The position numbers and the translations under genes were made by a program. From contig JAABTP010000030.1 in the NCBI GenBank assembly GCA_011389815.1, positions 1-33,645 of the forward strand: 33,645 bases of DNA. Reading direction: 5' to 3'. The notes under the pieces were generated by a model. That model searched no databases, was not told the origin of the DNA, and saw only the letters and a program-made list of their open reading frames with translations. This document shows, piece by piece, positions 17,556-25,584 of this stretch (the first letter of the stretch is position 1; each line of letters starts with the position of its first letter). This stretch comes from Desulfobulbaceae bacterium. GTDB taxonomy: Bacteria > Desulfobacterota > Desulfobulbia > Desulfobulbales > Desulfobulbaceae.

Positions 17556-18570
17556 AACTGCTCTGAGCCAAGCCATTAAAAGTGGCAAAAAATTTATTCT
17601 TGCAACCCATATCAGACCTGATGGTGATGCCTTGGGATCCACCTTTGGGTTAGCCCATATTCTGATGATGATGGGCAAAGAGGTGCTTTGTTATCTTGAG
17701 GAGCCTGTAACTGGTGTGTATAGTACCTTGGCTCAGGGAATGCCTATTGAAACCGATTTTACCTGCATTACGGCCTTTGCACAGCAACGCACCGATGTTG
17801 TGGGCATTGCCCTGGATTGCGGAGATTTGGGTCGCTTAGGAGATAACGGGGCTGAGCTGTGTAAGATTCAACCCTTTCTGGTGATTGATCATCATCAAGG
17901 TAATAAAGGTTTTGGCGATCTGCATTGGATAGAACCCCATCGTTCATCTACCGGTGAAATGGTCTATGATTTGGCAGAAGAGCTTGGCGTTGCTGAAAAG
18001 TTATCCAAAGAAGCGGCTGAATGCCTTTATACGGCCATTGTGACGGATACTGGTTCTTTTCGTTATGATTCCACCACCAGTCATACCTTTGCTGTTGCTG
18101 GTCGTTTGATTGATCGGGGAGTGAGACCAGGCACTGTCTGTCAGCGACTCTTTGATAATGCTTCCTTTGGTAGTCTGCAATTGACTCAGGCGGTGCTTGC
18201 CAGTCTGCAAACTTATCTTGATCAGCAGGTAGCAGTTATCCGAATGACGCAACAAATGTTGCAGGAAACAGGAACAAGCTCTGAGGATGCAGAGGGCTTG
18301 GTGAATTTTCCTCGCTCGGTCAAAAATGTCAGGGTTGCTGTTTTTCTCAAAGAGGGAGAAGCAGAAACAGATCAGATTTCAATCAGCATGCGTGCAAAAG
18401 GAGACTGTGATGTTGCCGAGGTAGCAGCTCAGTTTTCTGGAGGCGGGCACCGGAACGCAGCTGGTTGTCGGATTCACGGAAAAACCATGGACGAGGTTTG
18501 CGCCATGCTTATCCCGGCCCTTGAGCAGGCGTTGCAAGAGACGCAGCAGACGGCAAAAGAAAAAAAATGA
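17548..18570 (+). CDS. nrnA: DHH/DHHA1 phosphoesterase, NrnA-like oligoribonuclease / pAp phosphatase
   Basis: The protein has the DHH motifs ATHIRPDGDALGS (H21, D25, D27), ALDCGDLGR, VIDHHQGN and TDTGSFRYDST, then a DHHA1 domain with SGGGHRNAAGC near the end. NrnA-type enzymes degrade very short RNAs and remove the 3' phosphate from pAp. The raw frame extends far back into rbfA, but GAGAAGG lies 6 nt before GTG 17548, giving 340 residues, normal for the family. It overlaps truB by ATGA. The rbfA-nrnA-truB order is widespread. Confidence 0.92.
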   Translation: MNKTALSQAIKSGKKFILATHIRPDGDALGSTFGLAHILMMMGKEVLCYLEEPVTGVYSTLAQGMPIETDFTCITAFAQQRTDVVGIALDCGDLGRLGDNGAELCKIQPFLVIDHHQGNKGFGDLHWIEPHRSSTGEMVYDLAEELGVAEKLSKEAAECLYTAIVTDTGSFRYDSTTSHTFAVAGRLIDRGVRPGTVCQRLFDNASFGSLQLTQAVLASLQTYLDQQVAVIRMTQQMLQETGTSSEDAEGLVNFPRSVKNVRVAVFLKEGEAETDQISISMRAKGDCDVAEVAAQFSGGGHRNAAGCRIHGKTMDEVCAMLIPALEQALQETQQTAKEKK

Positions 18571-19415
18571 CAAAACAAATGCCTGTTGATGGGCAGGATG
18601 GACTCAATAGGCAGGAAGCAGCCGCTGGGATTGTGCTTGTTGACAAACCAGTGGGTCAGAGTTCTTTTGCTGTGGTTAAAAAAGTACGCTGGCTGCTGGG
18701 GATAAAAAAAGTTGGGCATGCTGGTACACTGGATCCCTTTGCCAGTGGATTGCTTGTTATCTGTGTGGGGCGTCCTGCCACCCGTCAGATTGATTCCTTT
18801 ATGGCTGGGCACAAGACCTATCAGGCAGTATTACAGCTCGGTCAGGAAACTGAAACCCAAGACCCTGAAGGCGCAGTGACAGCAAGCAGACCGGTACCTT
18901 CCTTAACTCTTGAAGAAATAATGGAAGTAACCAATGCATTTGTCGGTCCGCAGATGCAGGCTCCTCCGCCGTACTCCGCAGCAAAGCATAAGGGAAAGCC
19001 TTTATATCATTATGCCCGGCAGGGGATTATGATCCAAAAGGAAGCCAAGCCCATTGAAATTTTTTCCTTAGAGGTTGATGGGTACGATGCTGACAAGGAG
19101 CAAGTAACCATAACGGTGAGGTGCAGTAAAGGAACCTATATCAGGGTGCTGGCTGCTGATATAGGGAGACAGCTGGGATGTGGAGCTTACCTCACAGCCT
19201 TGCGTCGTACCCAAAGTGGATGCTTTTCAGTTGATGATGCAGTTGATGGTGGGGCCTTGTTCAGTGAAGATTTTGATAAGGATGCCGGAACAGAGCTGCT
19301 GTTGAGCAAAATGCTCACGGTTGAGCAGGCTATGGAACAACACTCTATGCAGGTACAAATAGGGCGACCACCGGTCGCTCCTACGGCACTCAAGGTAGTG
19401 GGTAGGATTTATTGA
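18567..19415 (+). CDS. truB: tRNA pseudouridine(55) synthase TruB
   Basis: TruB makes pseudouridine 55 in the T loop of tRNAs. The signature KVGHAGTLDPFASGLL contains the catalytic Asp (D56). KTYQAVLQLGQETETQDPEG, PPPYSAAKHKGKPLYHYAR and GTYIRVLAADIGRQLGCGAY are further family blocks. About 282 residues, with a short family-typical C-terminal region. Its start overlaps the nrnA stop by 4 bp. A small hairpin (GAGGGT...ATCCTC) begins at its stop codon. Confidence 0.94.
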   Translation: MTKQMPVDGQDGLNRQEAAAGIVLVDKPVGQSSFAVVKKVRWLLGIKKVGHAGTLDPFASGLLVICVGRPATRQIDSFMAGHKTYQAVLQLGQETETQDPEGAVTASRPVPSLTLEEIMEVTNAFVGPQMQAPPPYSAAKHKGKPLYHYARQGIMIQKEAKPIEIFSLEVDGYDADKEQVTITVRCSKGTYIRVLAADIGRQLGCGAYLTALRRTQSGCFSVDDAVDGGALFSEDFDKDAGTELLLSKMLTVEQAMEQHSMQVQIGRPPVAPTALKVVGRIY

Positions 19416-19592
19416 GGGTTTGAATCCTCGAAAAAAGACATTCATTTTCGCAAAAGGCGGAAATGGTGCATTGCTTCCCATATTTCATTCCTCGGATATG
19501 GATTACAGGAGCAATTTGATTCCAGACTTTGGTGAGGCTGAGGAAAAGATGGCTTTACCCATAGCAGAAGGACAACATTTTGGAGGTGCATA

Positions 19593-19862
19593 ATGGCACA
19601 GAGTACAGCAAGAAAAGAAGAGATTATTAAGAAATTCGCAACCCACGAAGGTGATACCGGTTCTCCAGAGGTACAGATTGCTCTGATTTCCGACCGGATT
19701 ACCTATTTGACCGATCATTTCAAGACCCATGCTAAGGATCATCACTCTCGTCGTGGTCTGCTCAAGCTGGTTGGTCAGCGTCGCAGCCTGCTGAAGTACC
19801 TGAAGAAGAAAGATATTAATCGGTATCGTACACTGATTCAGGAACTGGGTATCAGGAAGTAA
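19593..19862 (+). CDS. rpsO: 30S ribosomal protein S15
   Basis: The 89-residue protein matches S15 throughout: [40 protein letters not shown] and [24 protein letters not shown] stands 6 nt ahead of the ATG. A 177-nt leader separates it from truB; S15 mRNA leaders often bind S15 for autoregulation, and this one could, but I could not recognise a known leader fold. A strong terminator follows. Confidence 0.97.
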   Translation: MAQSTARKEEIIKKFATHEGDTGSPEVQIALISDRITYLTDHFKTHAKDHHSRRGLLKLVGQRRSLLKYLKKKDINRYRTLIQELGIRK

Positions 19863-19897
19863 TGTATACCTTGTTACGATGCGTTTGATGTGGTAAT

Positions 19898-19936
19898 TTT
19901 TCCTGTTATGCCTTGCTGTGTAACAGGAATTTTTTT
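19898..19936 (+). terminator. Rho-independent terminator after rpsO
   Basis: TTCCTGTTA (19900-19908) pairs perfectly with TAACAGGAA (19921-19929) and is followed by seven T residues (19930-19936). It closes the nusA-infB-rpsO operon and isolates the following cassette. Confidence 0.88.
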
Positions 19937-20007
19937 GTAATGTACGTTGAACGGGTTATTTTTGTTTTCCTAAAGATTCTCTCGTTACACGCCGATTTTA
20001 CAAGGAG

Positions 20008-20826
20008 ATGTCGCCGTTGTCCCGCATTGTTTTCTGGAATGTGAAGCGTAAGGATTTGACAGGTGCTGTGTGTGCGCTGGCAAAATCAACGGCTGCTGAT
20101 GTCATTGTTCTGAACGAGAATATGGTATCCGGCTCGGAAACCCTTTGTGCCCTGCGGAGCAAGGTTTCTCCTGAATTCTATATTCCGGCGTTCATTTCCG
20201 ACAAGCGATTTCATTGTTTCTGTAAAAATAGGAAGCTTGATTTGTCCGAGATAGATTCGGGACTTTTTCGAACGAGTACGAGAAAATATAAACTCGGTAA
20301 CCAGATATTTCTTTTGGTATTGATTCATGGGCCTGATATCCGAAATTATGATGCTGAATCGCGCCAGTCATTTGTTCAAGAGCTTGTCCGAGAACTTAAT
20401 TTTGTCCGAGAAGATAAGAAAATTGATCGGTTGATTCTGCTTGGCGATTTCAATATGAATCCCTATGATCGGCCTATGAATTTGGCTGCGGGCCTGAATG
20501 CCATGATGACAAGATCATGTACAGCAAAGGGGAGTCGGCGGCATCTCGGAAAAGACTACGAATTTTATTATAATCCGATGTGGGGCCTGTTGGGAGATAA
20601 TACCAAAGGTCCGGCAGGAACAGTGTATGATACAAGCAATCAGGGGCCGTATGGCTGGAGTATGTTTGATCAAGTTATCCTGCATCACACCGTTGTGCCA
20701 TTTTTTCAGGATGTAGAGATAATTACCGAAGCGGGAGAGCATTCCTTTATGGATAAGAACGGTCATCCAGACGCAAAGAATGCCTCGGATCATTTTCCGA
20801 TCATTGTTGATTTTATGGAGAAATAG
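20008..20826 (+). CDS. Endonuclease/exonuclease/phosphatase (EEP) family protein
   Basis: The protein carries a complete set of EEP active-site motifs: WNVKR (metal-ligand Asn), LNEN (Glu), LIHGPD (His), GDFNMNP (Asp and Asn), FDQVIL (Asp) and SDHFPI (Asp-His). The family includes DNase I-like nucleases, ExoIII and phosphatases; the substrate cannot be told from sequence. There is no signal peptide, so it should be cytoplasmic. AAGGAG abuts the ATG at 20008, which is too close, while the TTG at 20017 lies 9 nt after it and gives MSRIVFWNVK; TTG 20017 may be the real start. It ends TAG, 1 bp before the partner gene. It sits between rpsO and pnp, an unusual place. Confidence 0.82.
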   Translation: MSPLSRIVFWNVKRKDLTGAVCALAKSTAADVIVLNENMVSGSETLCALRSKVSPEFYIPAFISDKRFHCFCKNRKLDLSEIDSGLFRTSTRKYKLGNQIFLLVLIHGPDIRNYDAESRQSFVQELVRELNFVREDKKIDRLILLGDFNMNPYDRPMNLAAGLNAMMTRSCTAKGSRRHLGKDYEFYYNPMWGLLGDNTKGPAGTVYDTSNQGPYGWSMFDQVILHHTVVPFFQDVEIITEAGEHSFMDKNGHPDAKNASDHFPIIVDFMEK

Positions 20827-20827
20827 C

Positions 20828-21364
20828 ATGAGTATTTTTTGGCCGGAAGGTTTGTCAGTCAGTGATGTGCGATCACCGTATGAAATTTTGGAAAATGCCC
20901 AAGAAGAGTGGGAAACTGCCAGCGATGGTGTGCTGACTCTTGTGTTGCAAGAATCTGAAGACGATAAGAGTATAGTCATAACAGTTCATGCAAAACATCT
21001 TCCCAGCAACAGGACAGCCACATTATTGTCTGTAATACATCGCCTGAATGAACCATATCCGGTCACAATTCGGCCTAGGGATGAGAATATCCCAAATTTT
21101 CTAAAAAAATCATACCAGGTGTCTTGGACAAGTGCAGGGTCGGCGGCAGCAAAAGTAGTGGCGGAACTTGAAGCTATAAATAATCCAATGTCTATCAAGG
21201 AATCGCAGAAACTGATTACAAATAAATGGGTTTCTGATACTCCATCAGAATTTCGTGAAAAATTGACCAAAGCTTTTAATCTTTCCGAGGTCAAAGCTGC
21301 TGTATTAAATTTGACATCCTCCAAGGGTACGTTAGTGGATGATGATAACGAGGCGCAAGAATAA
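20828..21364 (+). CDS. Hypothetical protein paired with the EEP-family gene
   Basis: I do not recognise this family. The preferred ATG at 20828 has GGAG 9 nt upstream, inside the end of the EEP gene, giving 178 residues and probable translational coupling. The protein is soluble, with no signal peptide, membrane helix or obvious catalytic motif. The first 110 residues look mixed alpha/beta (VLTLVLQESEDDKSIVITVHA; YPVTIRPRDENIPNFLKKS), and the rest looks helical (FREKLTKAFNLSEVKAAVLN) with an acidic tail. Spacing suggests it works with the EEP protein, perhaps as a specificity or regulatory subunit; that is inference. Confidence 0.72.
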   Translation: MSIFWPEGLSVSDVRSPYEILENAQEEWETASDGVLTLVLQESEDDKSIVITVHAKHLPSNRTATLLSVIHRLNEPYPVTIRPRDENIPNFLKKSYQVSWTSAGSAAAKVVAELEAINNPMSIKESQKLITNKWVSDTPSEFREKLTKAFNLSEVKAAVLNLTSSKGTLVDDDNEAQE

Positions 21365-21405
21365 AAAAACCGCTCAAAAAGATATGTTGAGTGTCCCGTA
21401 TTAAT

Positions 21406-21434
21406 TTTAAAAATATCAAACCAAAAGATATAAT
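21406..21434 (+). promoter_or_regulatory. Promoter for pnp
   Basis: TTTAAA (21406-21411) and a perfect TATAAT (21429-21434) are separated by 17 bp. Transcription would begin near 21441 and give a leader of about 108 nt carrying two hairpins before pnp. Confidence 0.55.
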
Positions 21435-21440
21435 TGTACG

Positions 21441-21525
21441 GCCCGACAGGCGGGTCTGAGATGAAACACTGTCCCTTTCAGAAGCGAAAATCTGAAGAAA
21501 AAAATTGCGAAGACAGCAGGGACAG
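21441..21525 (+). promoter_or_regulatory. Structured pnp mRNA leader, candidate RNase III/PNPase autoregulation site
   Basis: The long outer stem CTGTCCC (21469-21475) with GGGACAG (21519-21525) encloses an inner stem TTCAGA (21477-21482) with TCTGAA (21491-21496). A smaller hairpin CCCG-ACAGG-CGGG lies at about 21442-21454. In E. coli, pnp expression is controlled by RNase III cleavage of a leader stem and degradation by PNPase. The placement here is equivalent; the mechanism is inference. Confidence 0.5.
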
Positions 21526-21548
21526 CTGAACGCAAAGGAGTTTGTTGC

Positions 21549-23636
21549 ATGTATACACAGAAAGAAGTCGAGATCGGTGGACGTACCCTGTCCTTTGAGA
21601 CCGGCAAAATGGCTAAACAGACCAGCGGTTCCGTTGTGGTGACCTGCGGCGATACAATGATTCTTGTCACCGTGGTTGCCGAGAAAAAGAACAAGGATGC
21701 TGGCTTTCTGCCATTGACCATTGAATATCAAGAGCGAATGTATGCTGCCGGACGTATTCCAGGCAATTATTTTCGCCGTGAAATAGGTCGTCCTTCAGAA
21801 AAGGAAATATTGACCTGCCGACTTATTGATCGTCCTTTGCGCCCGCTTTTTCCAGAAGGGTATATGGCTGAAACTCAGCTGATCACCACCGTATTTTCAG
21901 CAGATCAGGAGATTGACCCGGATATCCTGGCGATGAATGGTGCTTCTGCGGCATTGGTGCTTTCTGATGTGCCTTGGGCAGGGCCTGTGGCAGCAGCCAG
22001 AGTTGGTTATATCAATAATGAATATGTCCTCAACCCCACAGTCAGCCAGTTGGAAAAATCTGTCATGAATTTGGTGGTGGCTGGAACCGAGACTGCTGTG
22101 GTTATGGTGGAAGGCCGCACTGGCGAGCTGAGTGAGGATGTTGTCCTTGAGGCAATCTTTTTTGCTCATCAGGAGATCCAGCCGATCATTGCTATGCAAA
22201 AGGATTTGCAGAAAGAAGCTGGCAAGGAAAAACGTGAAATTGCTCCCCCTGAGATCAACCAGGCCCTTAAGGAAAAAGTGGAAGAAGCTGCCGCTGCTGG
22301 TATGGAAGAAGTGGTCACCATTGCTGGCAAGATTGAACGTGGTGCCCGTTATGACAGCCTCAAGGAAGAGGTGCTTGCGGCAATTGACGAGGAACTGTAC
22401 GAGAGCGAGGCAGAGGTTTTTGATCTGCTGGGCGCATATAAAAAAGAGGTTATGCGTGACCGGATCGTCAACAAGGGTCTGCGCCTTGATGGACGAAGCT
22501 TTGACCAGGTTCGTCCCATTGAATGCGAGGTCGGTGTTCTGCCCAAGGCCCACGGTTCAGCCTTGTTTAGCCGAGGCGAGACCCAGGCTATGGTCATTAG
22601 CACCTTAGGCTCTGAGCGCGATGAACTGCATGTGGAGGGCCTGAGCGGTGATACCTATCGTCGTTTTATGCTCCATTATAACTTTCCCCCTTTCTGTGTG
22701 GGAGAGGCCCGTTTTATGCGTGGCCCCAGTCGTCGTGACATTGGGCATGGTACCCTTGGCCGTCGTGGGATTGAAGCAGTTCTACCAGAGGCAGCAGATT
22801 TTCCCTATACCATGCGCGTAGCGTCTGAAATTCTGGAATCCAATGGATCCTCCTCTATGGCCACGGTTTGTGGTGCAAGCCTTGCTTTGATGGATGCTGG
22901 TGTGCCTATTAAGGCCCCTGTATCTGGTGTGGCTATGGGCCTGATCAAAGAAGGCGATAAGGTTGTTGTGCTCACTGATATTCTCGGTGATGAGGATCAT
23001 CTCGGTGACATGGATTTCAAGGTTGTGGGCACGGCAAAGGGTATTTCTTCCCTGCAAATGGATATCAAGATTGACGGTGTTGATCGGGAGATTATGTCCA
23101 GTGCTTTGGCTCAAGCCAAAGAAGGGCGTCTCCATATTCTGGGTAAAATGGAAGAAGCCATTGGCATTCCGCGCGAGGAAGTTGCAGATCATGCACCTAA
23201 ATATGTTACCCTTAAGATCAATCAGGATAAGATCCGTGATATCATCGGTCCGGGCGGTAAAGTGATCCGGGAGATGACCACGGAGTTTGATTCCAAGATT
23301 GATGTGGATGACGACGGAACCATCAAGATCTTTTCCAAGAGCACGGAGTCTGCTGATGCCCTGGTTGCTCATATTGAAGGCATGACAGCCATGCCAGAGA
23401 TTGGCAAAGTCTATAACGGTCTAGTCAAGACCATTAAGGATTTTGGTGCCTTTGTTGAAATTCTTCCTGGAACCGACGGGATGGTTCATATTTCTGAGCT
23501 GGCTGACCGTCGTGTCAACAAGGTCACTGATGTCCTTGAAGAGGGCGAGCAGGTTAAGGTCAAGGTTATTGATATTGACGGACGCGGACGCATTCGTCTG
23601 AGCCGGAAAGCAGCTCTGGAAGAAGGGGAAGAATAA
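21549..23636 (+). CDS. pnp: Polyribonucleotide nucleotidyltransferase (PNPase)
   Basis: The 695-residue protein is a standard-length 3'-5' phosphorolytic exoribonuclease. It has a first RNase PH domain with GSVVVTCGDTMILVTV, a helical middle region, a second RNase PH domain (LFSRGETQAMVISTLG; FPPFCVGEARFMRGPSRRDIGHG; MDFKVVGTAKGISSLQMDIK), a KH domain (IIGPGGKVIREMTTEF) and an S1 domain (YNGLVKTIKDFGAFVEILPG; DGMVHISEL). AAAGGAG lies 8 nt before the ATG. It degrades mRNA and usually sits right after rpsO; here an extra two-gene cassette intervenes. Confidence 0.97.
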   Translation: MYTQKEVEIGGRTLSFETGKMAKQTSGSVVVTCGDTMILVTVVAEKKNKDAGFLPLTIEYQERMYAAGRIPGNYFRREIGRPSEKEILTCRLIDRPLRPLFPEGYMAETQLITTVFSADQEIDPDILAMNGASAALVLSDVPWAGPVAAARVGYINNEYVLNPTVSQLEKSVMNLVVAGTETAVVMVEGRTGELSEDVVLEAIFFAHQEIQPIIAMQKDLQKEAGKEKREIAPPEINQALKEKVEEAAAAGMEEVVTIAGKIERGARYDSLKEEVLAAIDEELYESEAEVFDLLGAYKKEVMRDRIVNKGLRLDGRSFDQVRPIECEVGVLPKAHGSALFSRGETQAMVISTLGSERDELHVEGLSGDTYRRFMLHYNFPPFCVGEARFMRGPSRRDIGHGTLGRRGIEAVLPEAADFPYTMRVASEILESNGSSSMATVCGASLALMDAGVPIKAPVSGVAMGLIKEGDKVVVLTDILGDEDHLGDMDFKVVGTAKGISSLQMDIKIDGVDREIMSSALAQAKEGRLHILGKMEEAIGIPREEVADHAPKYVTLKINQDKIRDIIGPGGKVIREMTTEFDSKIDVDDDGTIKIFSKSTESADALVAHIEGMTAMPEIGKVYNGLVKTIKDFGAFVEILPGTDGMVHISELADRRVNKVTDVLEEGEQVKVKVIDIDGRGRIRLSRKAALEEGEE

Positions 23637-23682
23637 ATCTTTCTGGAAAAAGAAACTGTACCCTATTATGCCGGACGCTGTA

Positions 23683-23706
23683 GGGGCGAACCCCTGTGTT
23701 CGCCCT
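23683..23706. repeat. Palindromic intergenic hairpin between pnp and the receiver gene
   Basis: GGGCGAA (23684-23690) pairs with TTCGCCC (23699-23705) around CCCCTGTG; flanking pairs extend it weakly. It lies between two convergent genes and has no T run on either side. Similar GGGGCGAACCCCTGTGTTCGCCC-type palindromes are scattered in many bacterial genomes as I recall, so it may be a dispersed repeat as well as a processing or termination signal. Confidence 0.5.
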
Positions 23707-23715
23707 TGTATATCC

Positions 23716-25053
23716 TTAGTTCAGCTCCTGACCAGCAAGGGGAATTATTTTGGCCATTTGTATCCTGGTCAATGCTTGATTTCCGTCTTTGTCAAGCAGG
23801 GCAATGAGATGAAAAGGAACAGCAGACGCATCACCGGAAGCGCATAAGATGATAATGCAATCCTGGGTTCTCAGTGTCAGCTCGTGACAGGTATGAAGCC
23901 CTGATGTTGTACTTGTCTCCTGAGCAGAACGAAAGATATCGTTAAAGATTGCGCCGGTACTGACGATATCAAGGGTGGAGTCAAGACTGTCCGAGGCAAT
24001 GGTTTCTCCGCTAAAGTCCATAATTCCTGCCCCTTTGTATCCTTTAATACTGCGAAGTCTTCCCAGGAGTGACTCCAGAGTGGTGGCGCAATTTTTTGTT
24101 GAACAGGAGGCCAGTGGGGCCTGTTGCGGAGCATTGTTTTGCTCAACTGTTGATTCAAACTTCCTTTGTTCAACATTTGGTTCAATCCGTTGTTTAATCT
24201 GTTGTTCAACCTTTGTTGTTTGCGATGGAGGGGGAAGAGGAGATCCATTGATCGATTCATCACCGAACACAGTTTCTTCTTCCTCTTCTTTGACAGACTG
24301 TCGCCAGTCAGCTTGAAATGCCTTGTGTTCCCCATCTTTTTTATCGGTTCTGGGAGGGTGTTCTAACTCATAATGCTTCACCTCATCTTTGAGTTTCATG
24401 GCGTCCATAATGATGGACATCAGTTCTCCTGTAATTCTTCGGCGAATTTCCAGCTTTGGTAATGCTTTAATTTTAAAACTAACATTGTCCATGGCGATCA
24501 AACGGCAGGCGGCATCATATTCTTGCAGATCTCCGTATTCAGCATCATAGAGCTTGCCCTGATGAATATACAGCAATCCTTTATTTTTTGGTGATGTGCC
24601 CACTTCAAGCAGGCAGGTTTTTTCGTCCATTTCAAGGAGTTGCAGGAAGGATCCCACAGAAACTCCTTTCAGGTTTCCACTGGCAATATCTTCATTAAGG
24701 ATATTGGTAACGATTTTGACCAACTGTTTTACCCGAATAGGTTTGAGAAGGATTTCCCGTACCCGGCCTTCAAGTTCAGCGACTTTGTCTCCGTCTTTGC
24801 ATCCTGTAATAACGATAATAGGGATATTAGGATGAAAATTTTCTATATACTCTATGAGATGCCATCCGTTTATTTCTCCCGGCATAATGAGATCAGTCAC
24901 AAGCAGAGAGATTTCCATCTGACTTAATATTTCAACAGCCTCTTTGCCGTTGCTGGCATAGACAGGGGTGAAAAAATCGCCGTAATTTTTCAACTGCTCT
25001 TCAAGTAGAGCAAGTGCGAACAGATCATCATCAACGACCAGTATGTCATACAT
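23716..25053 (-). CDS. Receiver-domain protein with PATAN/DUF4388-like and roadblock/LC7-like regions
   Basis: The 445-residue protein begins with a CheY-like receiver: acidic residues D8-D10, phosphoacceptor D54 in LLVTDLIMPG, T83 and K104 in LLKPIR. Residues about 125-235 resemble a PATAN/DUF4388 domain (GSFLQLLEMDEKTCLLEV; GLLYIHQGKLYDAEYGDLQ). A Gln/Glu-rich linker follows (about 236-315, repeated VEQ motifs). The C-terminal 120 residues (LESLLGRLRSIKGYKGAGIMDFSGETIAS) look like a roadblock/LC7 fold, as in MglB-type regulators of small GTPases. There is no DNA-binding domain. AAGGAG is 6 nt before the ATG. It converges on pnp. A role in polarity, motility or surface signalling is inference. 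Confidence 0.78.
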   Translation of the reverse strand: MYDILVVDDDLFALALLEEQLKNYGDFFTPVYASNGKEAVEILSQMEISLLVTDLIMPGEINGWHLIEYIENFHPNIPIIVITGCKDGDKVAELEGRVREILLKPIRVKQLVKIVTNILNEDIASGNLKGVSVGSFLQLLEMDEKTCLLEVGTSPKNKGLLYIHQGKLYDAEYGDLQEYDAACRLIAMDNVSFKIKALPKLEIRRRITGELMSIIMDAMKLKDEVKHYELEHPPRTDKKDGEHKAFQADWRQSVKEEEEETVFGDESINGSPLPPPSQTTKVEQQIKQRIEPNVEQRKFESTVEQNNAPQQAPLASCSTKNCATTLESLLGRLRSIKGYKGAGIMDFSGETIASDSLDSTLDIVSTGAIFNDIFRSAQETSTTSGLHTCHELTLRTQDCIIILCASGDASAVPFHLIALLDKDGNQALTRIQMAKIIPLAGQELN

Positions 25054-25584
25054 GCGTGGCTCCTTGTTTCAATAAAATCAGATTTTTCCTGATTTGTAGC
25101 TTATGCATTATGCGGACCGACTTGGTGACGAGGAACTTGTTCTCGTAATGCTTTTGAGTAGCGCCTAACCAGTTGCTCGTAACAGGCGATTGTTGAGAGG
25201 GCCATTCTATGGTAATCTTTTTGTTGTTCCAAGAGAAAAAAAGTTTTACCCTGTCTGTAACTGCTCAGTTTCCGGGTAAGAATATTTAGTCTTCACTCCC
25301 AAAACTTCTTAAAGAAGTGCCTGGAGATATTTTCTTTTTGTATCCGCTTTTGAAATTCATTATTAATGTAGTTGAACTCTCTAAACGAGTATCACATAAA
25401 AAAATGACAATCAAATATATTTTTTACAATAGAAATGCATATACCTTCACTTTTTTTGGGAAGGATAAATTATATCAGGATAATACTGTTTCTTACGAAA
25501 AATTGGGAAAACCTGGCAATATTTATTATCAAACCTCCGGGTATTGACCCCAGGAATGACAACACAAGAGGAAAAGGGAGATAA
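25054..25584. other. Divergent intergenic region between the receiver gene and serA
   Basis: The 531-bp stretch is AT-rich and holds no gene I can support. A 76-codon frame (25317-25547) lacks a ribosome site and reads like AT-rich noise. A candidate serA promoter lies at 25456-25484. A near-palindrome, GAGGAAC facing GTTCTC, lies at about 25130-25146. Confidence 0.5.
25456..25484 (+). promoter_or_regulatory. Candidate promoter for serA
   Basis: TTGGGA (25456-25461) and GATAAT (25479-25484) are separated by exactly 17 bp, about 100 bp ahead of the serA start. Matches are 4/6 and 5/6. Confidence 0.4.

Noticed and set aside
25317-25547. 76-codon frame upstream of serA
   Set aside because: No ribosome site, AT-rich composition, overlaps a likely serA promoter and has no recognisable family.
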